Part shown: piece after piece, positions 53,314 through 62,758 of the stretch | How positions within the stretch are numbered: the first letter of the stretch is position 1 | How the letters are laid out: each line of letters opens with the position of its first letter | Assembly (NCBI GenBank): GCA_947627535.1 | Contig: CANQWM010000001.1 | Span: 124,001-188,000, forward strand | Length of the DNA: 64,000 nucleotides | Direction: 5' to 3' | DNA from: an uncultured Acetatifactor sp. | Lineage (GTDB): Bacteria; Bacillota; Clostridia; Lachnospirales; Lachnospiraceae | Notes under the pieces: model-generated | Seen by the model: only the letters and a program-made list of their open reading frames with translations | Told to the model about the DNA's origin: nothing | Database searches by the model: none | Program-made: the position numbers and the translations under genes

Positions 53314-55710
53314 ATGGCGGAAGAAAGAACAGGATCGAATGCGGCCGCGCGGCTGCGCCACATGGTGTGTGTGGCGGCCGCGCTTGTTGTTATGGCCGGC
53401 TTCTGCGGCTGCGGGGGAGAGGCGGAAGAAAAGCAGATGCCGGAATCTCCAAAGGAGATCATGCGCTGGCAGGGACAGGAGTTCGCCCCACCGGAAGAGC
53501 CGAAGGAGGGGGAACGCTTTTATCTGACGGGATATGAAGAGGGGCTGGGGCAGGTGCCGGAGGAACAGTATCCGGGCTGCAGGATTTCCACGGAGCTTTG
53601 CGGCGTCAGGGAGGATACGCTTTATCTGTATTCGGAAGTCTGGAACTATGAGGCCGCACAGGACGAGGACGGGTCTGAAACGGTATTAGTCAACGTAAAG
53701 GGGGAGTACATAGGCACCTACGACGTTAAAACCGGGGAGGGGACAAGCCGGGAGCTTAAGCTGGATGTGCCGGAGTTTCCGAAATTTTCAGCCAGGGGAC
53801 AGGAGCTTGCGGGCGCCGGGGAGATGATGTATTATGATTTCACCTATGACGACAGCGGAGCGGTGGAACAGGTCCGCGTGGTTTATGCGGATCTCGAGGG
53901 AAATGTGCGAAAATGTCTTGATATAGGCAGCGCGTTCCAGGAGTTTGGGATAGAGCTGCCGATATCCAACAGTTTCTTTGACTGCGTGAGATGTGATTCC
54001 CAGGGATATCTGTACCTGTGCGACCCTAACGCCCCCAGGGTGGGCGTGGTGGACGAAAGCGGGGAGCTTGTGTGCGTTATGGAGCCTCCGGTCAGCAGGG
54101 CAGGCGGCGCGTCCTGCTCCATGCGAAGCGATGACGGCAGGGTTTTCTTTGAGGCTTCCGGCATAATGGACGGAGAAAAGTCCAGAGTCATGTTCCGGTA
54201 CGACCCGGAAGCGGGAGAGATGGACATTGTGGGAAAGGAACGCGCCGGCAACGGCACGACGTTGTCTTATTACATGGACTCCTATGGGGATATCTGGTAT
54301 TCCACGACGCAGGAGCTGGTGAGATGGAACTGGAGTACGGGGAAGCGGGAGAAGGTGTTCCGGCTTAAAGAAAACGGCATAAACGCCGATCCATACAGTC
54401 AGTGCGTTTTTATAGACAGTCAGGGCAGGCTCTTTTTCGTCGGCACGGATACGGCCACAGGAAGGGTCCAGCTCTGCAGTCTTTCCCAGACCCAGCCGGA
54501 CTATGAAAACGAGATCAGGATCGTGGACGCCGCAGGCATAGAAGCCGATTCATATCTTCAGTGGTGTGCCGCGGTTTACAGCAGGAAACACCCGCTCTGT
54601 CATGTGAGCTATGAACTGGAGGACCGGGAACGCGCCGTCAATGAGCTGGTGTCGGGAAAGGGAGCCGATATCCTTGTAGTGGACAGGGAGGATATGGAGA
54701 ACCTTTGGGGAAAAGGCGCGCTGGCCGATCTGTCCGACGTACTTGACAGTAAGACCCAGGAGCAGATATTTCCTGCCGTTCTGGAATCGGGAAGGATAGA
54801 CGGAAGGCTTTACGGTCTTGCAAACGGAATTAGCGGCTGGCCGATTTATGTGTCTGAGAAACTCTGGCAGAAGGATACCTGGACGGTGGAGGAGTTTGTT
54901 AATTTGGTGGAATCTCTGGAAGGACAGCTGGATGCGGTCTTTGTAAGTCAGTTGAGTCCGGCAGGCGGGATCGAGACTTTTCTGAATATTGCCATGCGGG
55001 ATCTGGAGACTTCTCCTTTTATCGACTGGCAGAACGGAAAGTGTCATTTTGATGATCCTTTGTTCAGCAGAGTGCTGGAGCTTTCCGCGCGGTACGGCGG
55101 GGAGGCGGAACAATATGCAAACATGGATTCGGAGGAACGGGCAAATCGGATGATTCAGATGCTTCAGGAAGGGCGCGCCATCGCCTATTTAGGGTTCGGG
55201 CTGGGAGACATTGGAACTTTCAGCGATGAATTGGCGGCTCTGGGGGAAGACTATTTCTGTGTAGGGTTTCCCACCTCCAAGGCAAGCGGAATCTTTACCG
55301 TCAGCGGGGATGTCATGGTTTTGAACGCAGCGACGCTGAATCGGGATGCGGCGGAGGATTTTTTGAGATTCTGCTACGAGGCTGACAGCCAGAAGCAGGC
55401 GGATACCAGCACCGTGAGCCGGGAGCTGGTGAGGGAAAGGGTCCAGCAGGACTATGCGGGAAACTGGGTATACAGATACGGAAACGGGGGCTCCCTTATC
55501 TTGAAAACAAAACCGGACGGAAGCAGCTGGATGGAGGAGTATCTGGAATGTATGGACAAGGCGGTCCCCCTGCCGGTTAAGTCCGAGGAGGTCTACAATA
55601 TCATCTGGGAGGAAGTGGAGCCCTTTTTTGCCGGAGAAAGAGACGAGGCTTCGACGGTGGAAGCGCTGCAGAACAGGGTGCAGCTGTGGCTGGACGAACA
55701 CAGTTCATGA
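53314..55710 (+). CDS. Solute-binding-like lipoprotein with N-terminal propeller-like region
   Basis: A 798-aa secreted protein. The ATG at 53314 follows GAGGAGACAGG, giving an N-terminus MAEERTG..., then a hydrophobic signal (MVCVAAALVVMAGFCGCGG) with Cys residues suitable for lipid attachment. About 60-400 is beta-rich with repeated YLY/WYS motifs, and about 420-790 resembles a family 1-type solute-binding domain (GKGADILVVDREDMENLW). It shares layout and C-terminal ending with the partial protein at 1-2079. No ABC permease genes lie near it, so uptake would depend on distant partners, or it may be a sensor. Confidence 0.83.
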   Translation: MAEERTGSNAAARLRHMVCVAAALVVMAGFCGCGGEAEEKQMPESPKEIMRWQGQEFAPPEEPKEGERFYLTGYEEGLGQVPEEQYPGCRISTELCGVREDTLYLYSEVWNYEAAQDEDGSETVLVNVKGEYIGTYDVKTGEGTSRELKLDVPEFPKFSARGQELAGAGEMMYYDFTYDDSGAVEQVRVVYADLEGNVRKCLDIGSAFQEFGIELPISNSFFDCVRCDSQGYLYLCDPNAPRVGVVDESGELVCVMEPPVSRAGGASCSMRSDDGRVFFEASGIMDGEKSRVMFRYDPEAGEMDIVGKERAGNGTTLSYYMDSYGDIWYSTTQELVRWNWSTGKREKVFRLKENGINADPYSQCVFIDSQGRLFFVGTDTATGRVQLCSLSQTQPDYENEIRIVDAAGIEADSYLQWCAAVYSRKHPLCHVSYELEDRERAVNELVSGKGADILVVDREDMENLWGKGALADLSDVLDSKTQEQIFPAVLESGRIDGRLYGLANGISGWPIYVSEKLWQKDTWTVEEFVNLVESLEGQLDAVFVSQLSPAGGIETFLNIAMRDLETSPFIDWQNGKCHFDDPLFSRVLELSARYGGEAEQYANMDSEERANRMIQMLQEGRAIAYLGFGLGDIGTFSDELAALGEDYFCVGFPTSKASGIFTVSGDVMVLNAATLNRDAAEDFLRFCYEADSQKQADTSTVSRELVRERVQQDYAGNWVYRYGNGGSLILKTKPDGSSWMEEYLECMDKAVPLPVKSEEVYNIIWEEVEPFFAGERDEASTVEALQNRVQLWLDEHSS

Positions 55711-55724
55711 CGAATCCTCATTCA

Positions 55725-55753
55725 AAAGCATGGCGCTTACTGCGCCATGCTTT
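55725..55753. terminator. Hairpin shared by lipoprotein and ABC-F gene ends
   Basis: AAAGCATGGCGC and GCGCCATGCTTT form a 12-base-pair stem. On the minus strand TTTTGAATG follows, so it works best for the ABC-F transcript, whose stop codon lies in the loop region. Confidence 0.8.
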
Positions 55754-57665
55754 CCCATTCTTCGTATAAAGCCTCCAGCTGCGCCGACGTATCCGCCTGC
55801 TGTTTTGCAAGCTCCTGGAGTTTTGCGGCCTGTGTGCCGTTTGCGGGATCCGTAAGGAAGGTTTCCAGCTCCTTCAGTTTTGCTTCCAGGGCGGCTATTT
55901 TCTCCTCACATTTCTTCAGATCATTTTCCTTTTTCCGGATTTTTGCCTGTTCCTCCTTCCGGGCCTTCCAATCCTGTTTGCTGTCCGTTTCGGCAGGGCG
56001 GGAGACGCCGGAGGCAGCAAAGGCGCCGGAGCCGGACCGCGGCTTTAAGGTTTCGGGTTCCTCCTCCCGCTTTTCCAGATAATAATCGTAATTTCCGATA
56101 TAGTTTACAAGCCTGTGGGCGGTAAGATCCAGGATCCTGTGGGCGGTGCGGTTGATAAAATAACGGTCATGGGAGACATAGAGCACCGTTCCCTCGTAAT
56201 TGTTTAGAGCGTCCTCCAAAATCTCCTTGGACAGGATGTCAAGGTGGTTTGTGGGCTCGTCCAGGATCAGAAAATTCGCGTTTCCCAGCATGAGCTTCGC
56301 GAGGGATACGCGGCCCCGTTCGCCGCCGCTTAAGTCCGAGATCCGCTTGAAAACGTCGTCCCCGGTAAAGAGGAAGGCGGCCAGCACATTCCGGATCTGT
56401 GTGTTGGTCAGGAAAGGGTAGTCGTCGGAAATTTCTTCAAACAGCGTCTTTTCGCTGTGGAGCACATGATGTTCCTGGTCATAATAGCCGATCTCCACGT
56501 TGGCGCCCAGCCGGAAGCGCCCCGCGTCCGGAGGAAGAAGACGGTTGAGGATCCTTAAGAGAGTGGTCTTGCCAGTACCGTTGTCCCCGATGATGGCAAC
56601 GTGTTCACCCCGTTTCAGCTCAAAGGCGACATTTTCAAAAAGCAGGTTCCCGTCAAAGCTCTTGGCAAGCCCCTCCACGGAAAGCACGTCTTTCCCGCTC
56701 TGGCAGCGGGGCGTGAGCGTCAGCTTCATGTCGGCCTTCGTTTCCACAGGCTTTTCCAGCCTGTCTGTTTTCTCCAGCATTTTTTCACGGCTCTCGGCGC
56801 GCTTTATGGATTTTTCCCGGTTGAAGGAGCGCAGCTTGTCGATGACCTCTTCCTGATGCCGGATCTCGCGCTGCTGGTTCATGTAGGCGCTCAGCGCGGC
56901 GGCGCGGAGCTGTTCCTTTTTTGCGGCGTAGTCGGAGTAGTTCCCGGAAAAGGTAATGGCCTTTGTCTGGTCGATTTCGATCACCTTTGCAGCGATCCGG
57001 TCGAGAAAATAGCGGTCATGGGATACAATGACCACGGCGCCCCGATAGTTTGCCAGCCAGACCTCCAGCCAGGCGATGGAGCGCATGTCCAGATGGTTGG
57101 TGGGTTCGTCCAGTATGATCAGGTCTGGCTTTTGGAGAAGCAGTTTTCCCAGCGCCACTCTGGTTTTCTGGCCGCCGGAGAGTGTGGAAACGGACCGGCC
57201 GAAGTCTTCCTCCGAAAAGCCGAGACCCTTCAGCACCCCCACAAGCTCGCTCCGATAGGCGTAACCGTCGCCTGTCTCGAAGGCGTGGGTGAGATCGGCG
57301 TACCGGCGCATGAGGGCGTCCAGGGCGTCTCCGGTCTGGGTCTGCATGGCGGCTTCGCACGCCCGGATGCGTTCCTCCAGGTCGACGAGATTCTGTTTTA
57401 CGGACAGAAGTTCTTCATAGATGGTTCTGGCAGTGTCCACGGCGCCGTCCTGGGCGAGATATCCAAGGGTCCGTCCCCTGGAGAGCGTCACTGTCCCGGC
57501 GTCCGCCTGCAGCTGGCCCACAAGGATGCGCAGCAGGGTGGTCTTGCCCGCGCCGTTGATGCCAACGATGGCTGCTTTTTCGCCGTCCTCTATATGGAAA
57601 CTGACGTTTTCGAGCACCTTTGTTTCGCTGAAAGCCTTGGAGATGCCCTGACAGGAAAGTATCAT
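55737..57665 (-). CDS. ABC-F family ATPase
   Basis: A 642-aa soluble protein with two ABC domains and no membrane segments. Walker A sequences are GINGAGKTTLL (about 36) and GDNGTGKTTLL; signatures are LSGGQKTRVALGKLL and LSGGERGRVSLAKLML. The inter-domain linker is rich in Arg, Lys and Glu, and the C-terminus is a coiled coil (about 545-640). ABC-F proteins act on the ribosome, some as antibiotic-protection factors; this one resembles the housekeeping YdiF group. In Bacillus subtilis ydiF also neighbours rex. It is divergent from rex, about 150 bases apart. Confidence 0.93.
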   Translation of the reverse strand: MILSCQGISKAFSETKVLENVSFHIEDGEKAAIVGINGAGKTTLLRILVGQLQADAGTVTLSRGRTLGYLAQDGAVDTARTIYEELLSVKQNLVDLEERIRACEAAMQTQTGDALDALMRRYADLTHAFETGDGYAYRSELVGVLKGLGFSEEDFGRSVSTLSGGQKTRVALGKLLLQKPDLIILDEPTNHLDMRSIAWLEVWLANYRGAVVIVSHDRYFLDRIAAKVIEIDQTKAITFSGNYSDYAAKKEQLRAAALSAYMNQQREIRHQEEVIDKLRSFNREKSIKRAESREKMLEKTDRLEKPVETKADMKLTLTPRCQSGKDVLSVEGLAKSFDGNLLFENVAFELKRGEHVAIIGDNGTGKTTLLRILNRLLPPDAGRFRLGANVEIGYYDQEHHVLHSEKTLFEEISDDYPFLTNTQIRNVLAAFLFTGDDVFKRISDLSGGERGRVSLAKLMLGNANFLILDEPTNHLDILSKEILEDALNNYEGTVLYVSHDRYFINRTAHRILDLTAHRLVNYIGNYDYYLEKREEEPETLKPRSGSGAFAASGVSRPAETDSKQDWKARKEEQAKIRKKENDLKKCEEKIAALEAKLKELETFLTDPANGTQAAKLQELAKQQADTSAQLEALYEEWESMAQ

Positions 57666-57753
57666 GGTTTCGAGTACCTTTCATTCATATTGCATTTATT
57701 TTACCGACAATTTAGACGCATGTCAATTCCCATGTAAATATGGGTCTATTTCA

Positions 57754-57782
57754 TTGACAGATTTTTAACATTTTGTTAAACT
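57754..57782 (+). promoter_or_regulatory. rex promoter with inverted repeat
   Basis: TTGACA at 57754-57759, a 17-base spacer and TAAACT. Within it, TTTAACA-TTT-TGTTAAA (57764-57780) is a perfect 7-base inverted repeat. Its half-sites resemble Rex operator halves but face the opposite way, so Rex binding is uncertain. Confidence 0.55.
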
Positions 57783-57813
57783 AAAAAACAAGAGAAATGA
57801 TGGAGGTAGCACC

Positions 57814-58455
57814 TTGGAGGAGAAGGAAATTTCCCAGGCCGTCATCAGCCGGCTTCCCAGATATTTCCGGTATCTGGGGGAATTAAAGGACAGGGGCGTG
57901 GAACGGATCTCGTCTCAGGACCTAAGCCGACTGATGCATGTGACAGCGTCTCAGATCCGTCAGGATTTTAATAATTTCGGCGGATTCGGCCAGCAGGGAT
58001 ACGGGTATAATGTGACTTATCTCTATGATGAGATCGGTAAGATACTTGGGCTGGACAGACAGCACAATTTTGTGATTATCGGCGCGGGTAATCTGGGGCG
58101 CGCGCTGGGAAATTATATGAACTTTGAGCGGCGCGGTTTTATCTTAAAGGGAATGTTCGACCGGGATCCCGAGCTGATCGGCCGGAGGGTAAGAGATGTC
58201 AGCGTTATGCCCATGGAGGAGCTGGAGAGCTTTATCCGGGAGAATGATATTGATATCGCCGTGCTTACCATCCCGAAGGAAGGGGCCGTCAGTGTGGCCG
58301 AACGGCTGGGCAAGACCCAGATCCGCGCCATCTGGAATTTCGCCCATGTGGATCTGAATGTACCGGAGGGGGTACAGGTAGAAAACGTTCATCTGTCGGA
58401 CAGTCTGATGAAGCTGTCTTATAATATCAACCGCTACAGAAATGAGCAGATGTGA
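57814..58455 (+). CDS. rex: Redox-sensing transcriptional repressor Rex
   Basis: A 213-aa homodimeric repressor that senses the NADH/NAD ratio. Residues 1-80 form the winged helix (SQDLSRLMHVTASQIRQDF and FGGFGQQGYGY). About 85-200 is a Rossmann domain (IIGAGNLGRALGNY), and the C-terminal helix swaps between subunits. The start is a TTG at 57814, six bases after GGAGGT; no better ATG is in frame. Genes downstream (coiled-coil unknown, NAD(P)HX repair) run in the same direction and may be part of the same transcript. Confidence 0.95.
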   Translation: MEEKEISQAVISRLPRYFRYLGELKDRGVERISSQDLSRLMHVTASQIRQDFNNFGGFGQQGYGYNVTYLYDEIGKILGLDRQHNFVIIGAGNLGRALGNYMNFERRGFILKGMFDRDPELIGRRVRDVSVMPMEELESFIRENDIDIAVLTIPKEGAVSVAERLGKTQIRAIWNFAHVDLNVPEGVQVENVHLSDSLMKLSYNINRYRNEQM

Positions 58456-58467
58456 GAGGAAACGTCT

Positions 58468-59214
58468 ATGAAAAGCAAATCGGGGGCTTTCAGGCAGGAA
58501 GCGTTCGCGCAGGCGCTGCAGGGGAAAAAGATTCCGATCCTCACGCTGGACAACAAGTGGTATCGTCTCCTGGACGATGACACCCGCAGAGCGGTAAAGG
58601 GGATGGAAGATCAGCTGAACAGCCTGCTGAAGCGGCAGGGAAAGCTGAATACGGAGATGACGGAGATCCGGAAGCTGAAAAAGAAGCTGATGAATGAGAT
58701 CGTTCCGCTGGTGGACGAGGCCGACCAGATGGGAGGGAGCCGCGAGCTGGACAAAAAGATCGACCAGAACAAGAGACTGGTGGAAGAGTGCAGCCAGAAG
58801 ATGGAGGACTACAAAGAGGAGCTGATGGAGCTGCCGCGCCGGATCGACAAGCTGAATTTCCAGCTGATGCTGCAGACCATGAACTGCTGCTATGACGCCA
58901 TGCAGGAAAACACGGAGGAGATCCGAAGGATCGAGGAATGGGTGAAGGAAATCCGGGTGGAGTTAAAGAAACGGCTGGTCCGCAAGCAGGAGATGGAGCA
59001 GCAGAACCATGAGATCTATTCCTACATGCACGATGTTTTCGGGGCGGATGTGGTAGATGTGTTCGACATGCAGTACAACCCCGAGGAAAAACGGCCCCGT
59101 ATGCCGGGGAAGAGGAGGGGCGCAAGGCGGCCCGGCTCTGAGGAAAAGGGGCTTGAAGATATGGGCTTTGAGGGAAGGGCTGCAGACGGAGAGGATGCGG
59201 AAAACAAAAGCTGA
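58468..59214 (+). CDS. Coiled-coil protein of unknown function
   Basis: A 248-aa hydrophilic protein. Residues about 40-175 are a long charged coiled coil (LNTEMTEIRKLKKKLMNEIV), and the C-terminal 55 residues are disordered and basic (RRGARRPGSEEKG). There is no membrane segment, HTH or enzymatic motif. The start follows GAGAGGAAA, 12 bases after rex, so it is in the rex operon. I do not recognise the family. Confidence 0.75.
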   Translation: MKSKSGAFRQEAFAQALQGKKIPILTLDNKWYRLLDDDTRRAVKGMEDQLNSLLKRQGKLNTEMTEIRKLKKKLMNEIVPLVDEADQMGGSRELDKKIDQNKRLVEECSQKMEDYKEELMELPRRIDKLNFQLMLQTMNCCYDAMQENTEEIRRIEEWVKEIRVELKKRLVRKQEMEQQNHEIYSYMHDVFGADVVDVFDMQYNPEEKRPRMPGKRRGARRPGSEEKGLEDMGFEGRAADGEDAENKS

Positions 59215-59293
59215 TGAGATAGGAGGACTGCCCCGGACGGCCGCGGGCGGTCCTTTGTGCGTAAAACAGAGCCGGAAGGAGGGCAGGGAAGGC

Positions 59294-60772
59294 ATGAAGT
59301 ATCTTGTGACGGCTAAAGAGATGCGGCAGTATGACGCGAATACGGCGGAGAAGATAGGAATTTCGCCGGAGGTACTGATGGAGCGGGCGGCGCTTAAGGC
59401 GCTGGAGGCGGTGGAGAGATACTGCGGGGAAAAGAAGGGGACGGCGTTTGTCCTGGCGGGGATGGGGAACAACGGCGGAGACGGTCTTGCGCTGGCGAGG
59501 CTCCTGTGCGAACAGGGCTTTGCGGTGGAGGTAATGGATGTGGGAGACCGGGGAAGGGCGTCGGCACTGCGGGAAAAGCAGAGCAGGATCCTGGAAAGTT
59601 ATCCGGTAAAAACGGTAACAGGGCCAGGCAGACAGGAATATACTGTTGTGATAGACGCAATGTTCGGTATCGGGCTGTCCAGAGCGCCGGAGGGCGTTTT
59701 CCGCGAGGCCGTGGAGCTGGTCAACGGGCTGGACGGCTATAAGATCGCGCTGGATCTTCCAAGCGGCGTGGATTCCGATACGGGAAGGGTGCCGGGCTGC
59801 GCTGTCAGGGCGGACGAAACGGTGACGTTCGCTTTCTGCAAGCGCGGTCTTATGATGTATCCGGGCTGTGAGTATGCGGGAACGGTTACCGTTGCGGACA
59901 TCGGTATCGGTGAGAGAAGCTTTTTCGGGGAAGAACCGGGGATGGTGCTCTGCGACGGGACGGCCAGGTCGCTTCTGCCGCCCAGAAGGGCGGACGGAAA
60001 TAAGGGGACATTCGGGAAGGTGCTGCTGGTCGCGGGAAGCAGGAACATGGCGGGCGCGGCTGTACTTTCGACCAGGGCCGCCTATCGCATCGGCGCGGGG
60101 ATGGTGAAGGTGATCACGCCGGAGGAAAACAGGGTGATCCTGCAGGAGACCGTGCCGGAGGCGTTGCTGGGAACGGAAGCGGATCTGGAAAAGAGCATGG
60201 AATGGGCGGATGTGATCGCGTTTGGCCCCGGCGTGGGGAAAGGCGGGGAGGCGCTGGCCTGTCTGGAAAAGGTGATGGAAGGAAGCGACAGGCCCGTGGT
60301 GCTGGACGCGGACGGGCTGAATCTGCTGGCGGAGTCCCCGTCGCTGCAGGAGCTGACGGCAGAGCAGGGAAGGGCCGGACGGGCGTTTGTGCTGACGCCG
60401 CATCCCGGCGAGCTGGCCAGGCTGATGGGACAGCCCGCGGCGAAGCTCAAGGAGGATCCTGCGGGATACGGTATGCAGCTTGCCGGAAGGCTTCACGCCG
60501 TTGTGGCGGCCAAGGACGCGAGGACCTTTATCTGTGCGGAGAAGAGGCCGGTATGTTTAAGCCTTGGCGGCGGCAGCGGCATGGCGACGGCCGGCAGCGG
60601 CGACGTGCTGACCGGCGTTATAGCGGGGCTGATGGCACAGGGCATGGGGGCCTATGAGGCGGCCTGCGCGGGCGTCAGGATTCACGGTCTCGCCGGCGAA
60701 AGGGTGAGCGCCAGGATCGGGGAGCACGCCTGTATGGCGGGCGATCTGGCTGACGCGCTGGCCAATTTATAA
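59294..60772 (+). CDS. nnr: Bifunctional NAD(P)HX epimerase/dehydratase
   Basis: A 492-aa fusion that repairs hydrated NADH and NADPH. Residues 1-210 are the YjeF_N epimerase ([32 protein letters not shown]). About 215-492 is the ADP/ATP-dependent dehydratase with the ribokinase-like fold ([41 protein letters not shown]). The ATG at 59294 follows AAGGAGGGCAGGGAAGG. The ORF track start overlaps the coiled-coil gene. Its position downstream of rex links redox sensing with cofactor repair. Confidence 0.95.
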   Translation: MKYLVTAKEMRQYDANTAEKIGISPEVLMERAALKALEAVERYCGEKKGTAFVLAGMGNNGGDGLALARLLCEQGFAVEVMDVGDRGRASALREKQSRILESYPVKTVTGPGRQEYTVVIDAMFGIGLSRAPEGVFREAVELVNGLDGYKIALDLPSGVDSDTGRVPGCAVRADETVTFAFCKRGLMMYPGCEYAGTVTVADIGIGERSFFGEEPGMVLCDGTARSLLPPRRADGNKGTFGKVLLVAGSRNMAGAAVLSTRAAYRIGAGMVKVITPEENRVILQETVPEALLGTEADLEKSMEWADVIAFGPGVGKGGEALACLEKVMEGSDRPVVLDADGLNLLAESPSLQELTAEQGRAGRAFVLTPHPGELARLMGQPAAKLKEDPAGYGMQLAGRLHAVVAAKDARTFICAEKRPVCLSLGGGSGMATAGSGDVLTGVIAGLMAQGMGAYEAACAGVRIHGLAGERVSARIGEHACMAGDLADALANL

Positions 60773-60861
60773 TTTTTCGTTTAAAAATCCGATCATCGGC
60801 AATACTGTTCCTCAGACAAGGACGAAGACCGCGCCGTCAGGCTGCGGCAGAAAGAGGCAAT

Positions 60862-61203
60862 ATGAGACGAGGAGATGTATATTACGCAGATCTAAGGCCG
60901 GTCATCGGCTCGGAGCAGGGGGGCGTCAGGCCCGTGCTGATCGTACAGAACGACGTGGGAAACAGACACAGCCCGACGGTGATCTGCGCCGCTATTACCT
61001 CCAAGATGAACAAGGCGAAGCTGCCTACCCATATAGAGTTAAATTCGGCGCTCTACGACATGGATAAGGATTCCGTGGTGCTTCTGGAGCAGCTGCGCAC
61101 CATAGACAAGACGCGGCTGAAAGACAAGGTGTGCCATCTTGACGGCGAGATCATGCGAAAGGTAGACCGTGCGCTGATGATCAGCCTGGAGCTGGATACA
61201 TAA
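60862..61203 (+). CDS. ndoA: MazF/PemK-type endoribonuclease
   Basis: A 113-aa mRNA interferase of the EndoA/MazF type, with the PemK-fold core [33 protein letters not shown], and [16 protein letters not shown]. MazF cuts mRNA at short specific sequences and is normally held by a MazE/EndoAI antitoxin. No antitoxin ORF is visible in the 89 bases before it or on either side, so either the antitoxin is elsewhere or regulation differs. The start follows AGAGGCAAT. Confidence 0.93.
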   Translation: MRRGDVYYADLRPVIGSEQGGVRPVLIVQNDVGNRHSPTVICAAITSKMNKAKLPTHIELNSALYDMDKDSVVLLEQLRTIDKTRLKDKVCHLDGEIMRKVDRALMISLELDT

Positions 61204-61217
61204 GATCCGAGCGGTTC

Positions 61218-61246
61218 TTGACGAACGGGCCGCAAGATGGTATAGT
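61218..61246 (+). promoter_or_regulatory. Promoter of the CNNM/CBS membrane protein
   Basis: TTGACG at 61218-61223, a 17-base spacer and TATAGT at 61241-61246, directly after the MazF stop. Confidence 0.7.
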
Positions 61247-61302
61247 TAGGATAATGCTCTGCGAAAAGCGGAAAAAATGACTTTGGAGGAAGAAATTTTC
61301 CT

Positions 61303-62709
61303 ATGGATGACGGCGGGCCTACGGCCAGTATGATCTTGTACGTGGTTCTATTGTTGATCGATGTATTTTTTTACGGGTTCAGCGCTGCCCTGGACGCTCT
61401 GAATGAGAAGGAGGTCGCCCGCAGGGCCGACGAAGACAAGGATAAGAGGTCCCTGCGGCTTCGGAGGATGCTGAACAACCCCACGGATTTTCTCAATACC
61501 TCCCAGCTTGTGACGATGCTCGTAAATGTGACCATCGGCGCGGTGAATCTTGGTATCCTGCTGCGGGCCGTCCAACGGGCGCTTGCGGCGCTGGCGCGGC
61601 GGCAGGCGGATGCGGAATGGATTTCCCGGGCGCTGGTTGTGACGGCCGCGGTACTCTCCACCGTACTGCTTCTGTACATAACGCTGACCCTGGGTGTGCT
61701 GCTGCCGAGGAAGATCGCGGCAAGGGTCCCGGAGAAATGGGCTTACGCCTGCGTGACGCCGGTGCTTCTTGTCACCAGGCTTCTCTATCCCTTTACCGCG
61801 CTTGCGTCCGTGACTTCCAACGGGATTTTACGGCTGTTCGGGGCAAATGTCAGCGCGGACGCGGGAGATGTCACCGAGGAAGAGATTATCAGCATGATCA
61901 ACGAGGGACATGAGCAGGGTGTGATTCAGGCCAGCGAGGCGGAGATGATTTCCAACATCTTTGAGTTCGGTGACAAGGAAGCCCAGGATATCATGACCCA
62001 TCGGAACAATATCGTGGGAATAGACGCGGGAATGACGTTAAGGGACGCAGTGGGGGTCATGCTGGACGGGACCAACAGCCGCTATCCGGTCTTTGAGGAG
62101 AATCTGGACCACATCATCGGTATTCTGCACTTTAAGGATGCCATGCGTTACTATGGGGACGAATCCAGAATGAACCGGCCGCTGCGGGAGCAGGAGGGGC
62201 TTTTGCGGGAGCCTGTCTTTGTGCCGAAGACCAAAAATATCGACGAACTGTTCCGTGAGATGCAGGCCGGAAAGCTGCAGATGGTGATCGTTGTGGATGA
62301 ATACGGCCAGACGGACGGCCTTGTCGCCATGGAGGACATTCTGGAGGAGATCGTCGGCAATATCCTGGATGAGTATGACGAGGACAGCGAACCCCTGATC
62401 GAGGAGAAGGGGGAGGACGTTTATGTGGCGGAGGGAATGACGCGCCTGGAGGAACTGGAGGATCAGTTCGGCATCTCTTTTGAAAACGAGGAGTTCGAGA
62501 CGCTGAACGGGTTTCTGATTTCCAGACTCGACAGGATCCCGGAGCCGGACGAGCAGTTTGACGTTGACTATGGAGGATACAATTTTAAGATCCTGAAGGT
62601 GGAGAATAAGATGATCCAGCAGGTGCAGGTGACGAAGCTGCCCGGGGAACCGCAGGACGGGGACGGGGGCCGGAAGGAATCCGCCCTTGAAGAAACCGGC
62701 CAGAAATGA
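61303..62709 (+). CDS. CNNM/CorC-type membrane protein with CBS pair
   Basis: A 468-aa protein often annotated as hemolysin, but in the CNNM magnesium/cobalt transport-associated family. Residues about 10-190 are a DUF21/CNNM membrane region with four segments. About 210-335 is a CBS pair (QDIMTHRNNIVGI; MVIVVDEYGQTDGLVAMEDILEEIVGNI), and about 350-440 is the CorC_HlyC domain. The acidic C-terminus is low complexity. The start follows TTGGAGGAAG. Metal export or homeostasis is the likely role. Confidence 0.92.
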   Translation: MDDGGPTASMILYVVLLLIDVFFYGFSAALDALNEKEVARRADEDKDKRSLRLRRMLNNPTDFLNTSQLVTMLVNVTIGAVNLGILLRAVQRALAALARRQADAEWISRALVVTAAVLSTVLLLYITLTLGVLLPRKIAARVPEKWAYACVTPVLLVTRLLYPFTALASVTSNGILRLFGANVSADAGDVTEEEIISMINEGHEQGVIQASEAEMISNIFEFGDKEAQDIMTHRNNIVGIDAGMTLRDAVGVMLDGTNSRYPVFEENLDHIIGILHFKDAMRYYGDESRMNRPLREQEGLLREPVFVPKTKNIDELFREMQAGKLQMVIVVDEYGQTDGLVAMEDILEEIVGNILDEYDEDSEPLIEEKGEDVYVAEGMTRLEELEDQFGISFENEEFETLNGFLISRLDRIPEPDEQFDVDYGGYNFKILKVENKMIQQVQVTKLPGEPQDGDGGRKESALEETGQK

Positions 62710-62715
62710 TATGAT
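62687..62715 (+). promoter_or_regulatory. Putative yebC promoter
   Basis: TTGAAG, a 17-base spacer and TATGAT, at the very end of the preceding gene. Confidence 0.5.
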
Positions 62716-62758
62716 AAAAGCTGCAAAAAGCAGACGTTAAAAACAGGGAGGACACATC

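Noticed and set aside
58541-60496. 651-aa minus-strand ORF across the coiled-coil and nnr genes
   Set aside because: It spans two well-supported plus-strand genes and has no domain, and its Ser/Pro/Arg-rich composition is typical of antisense reading in GC-rich DNA.
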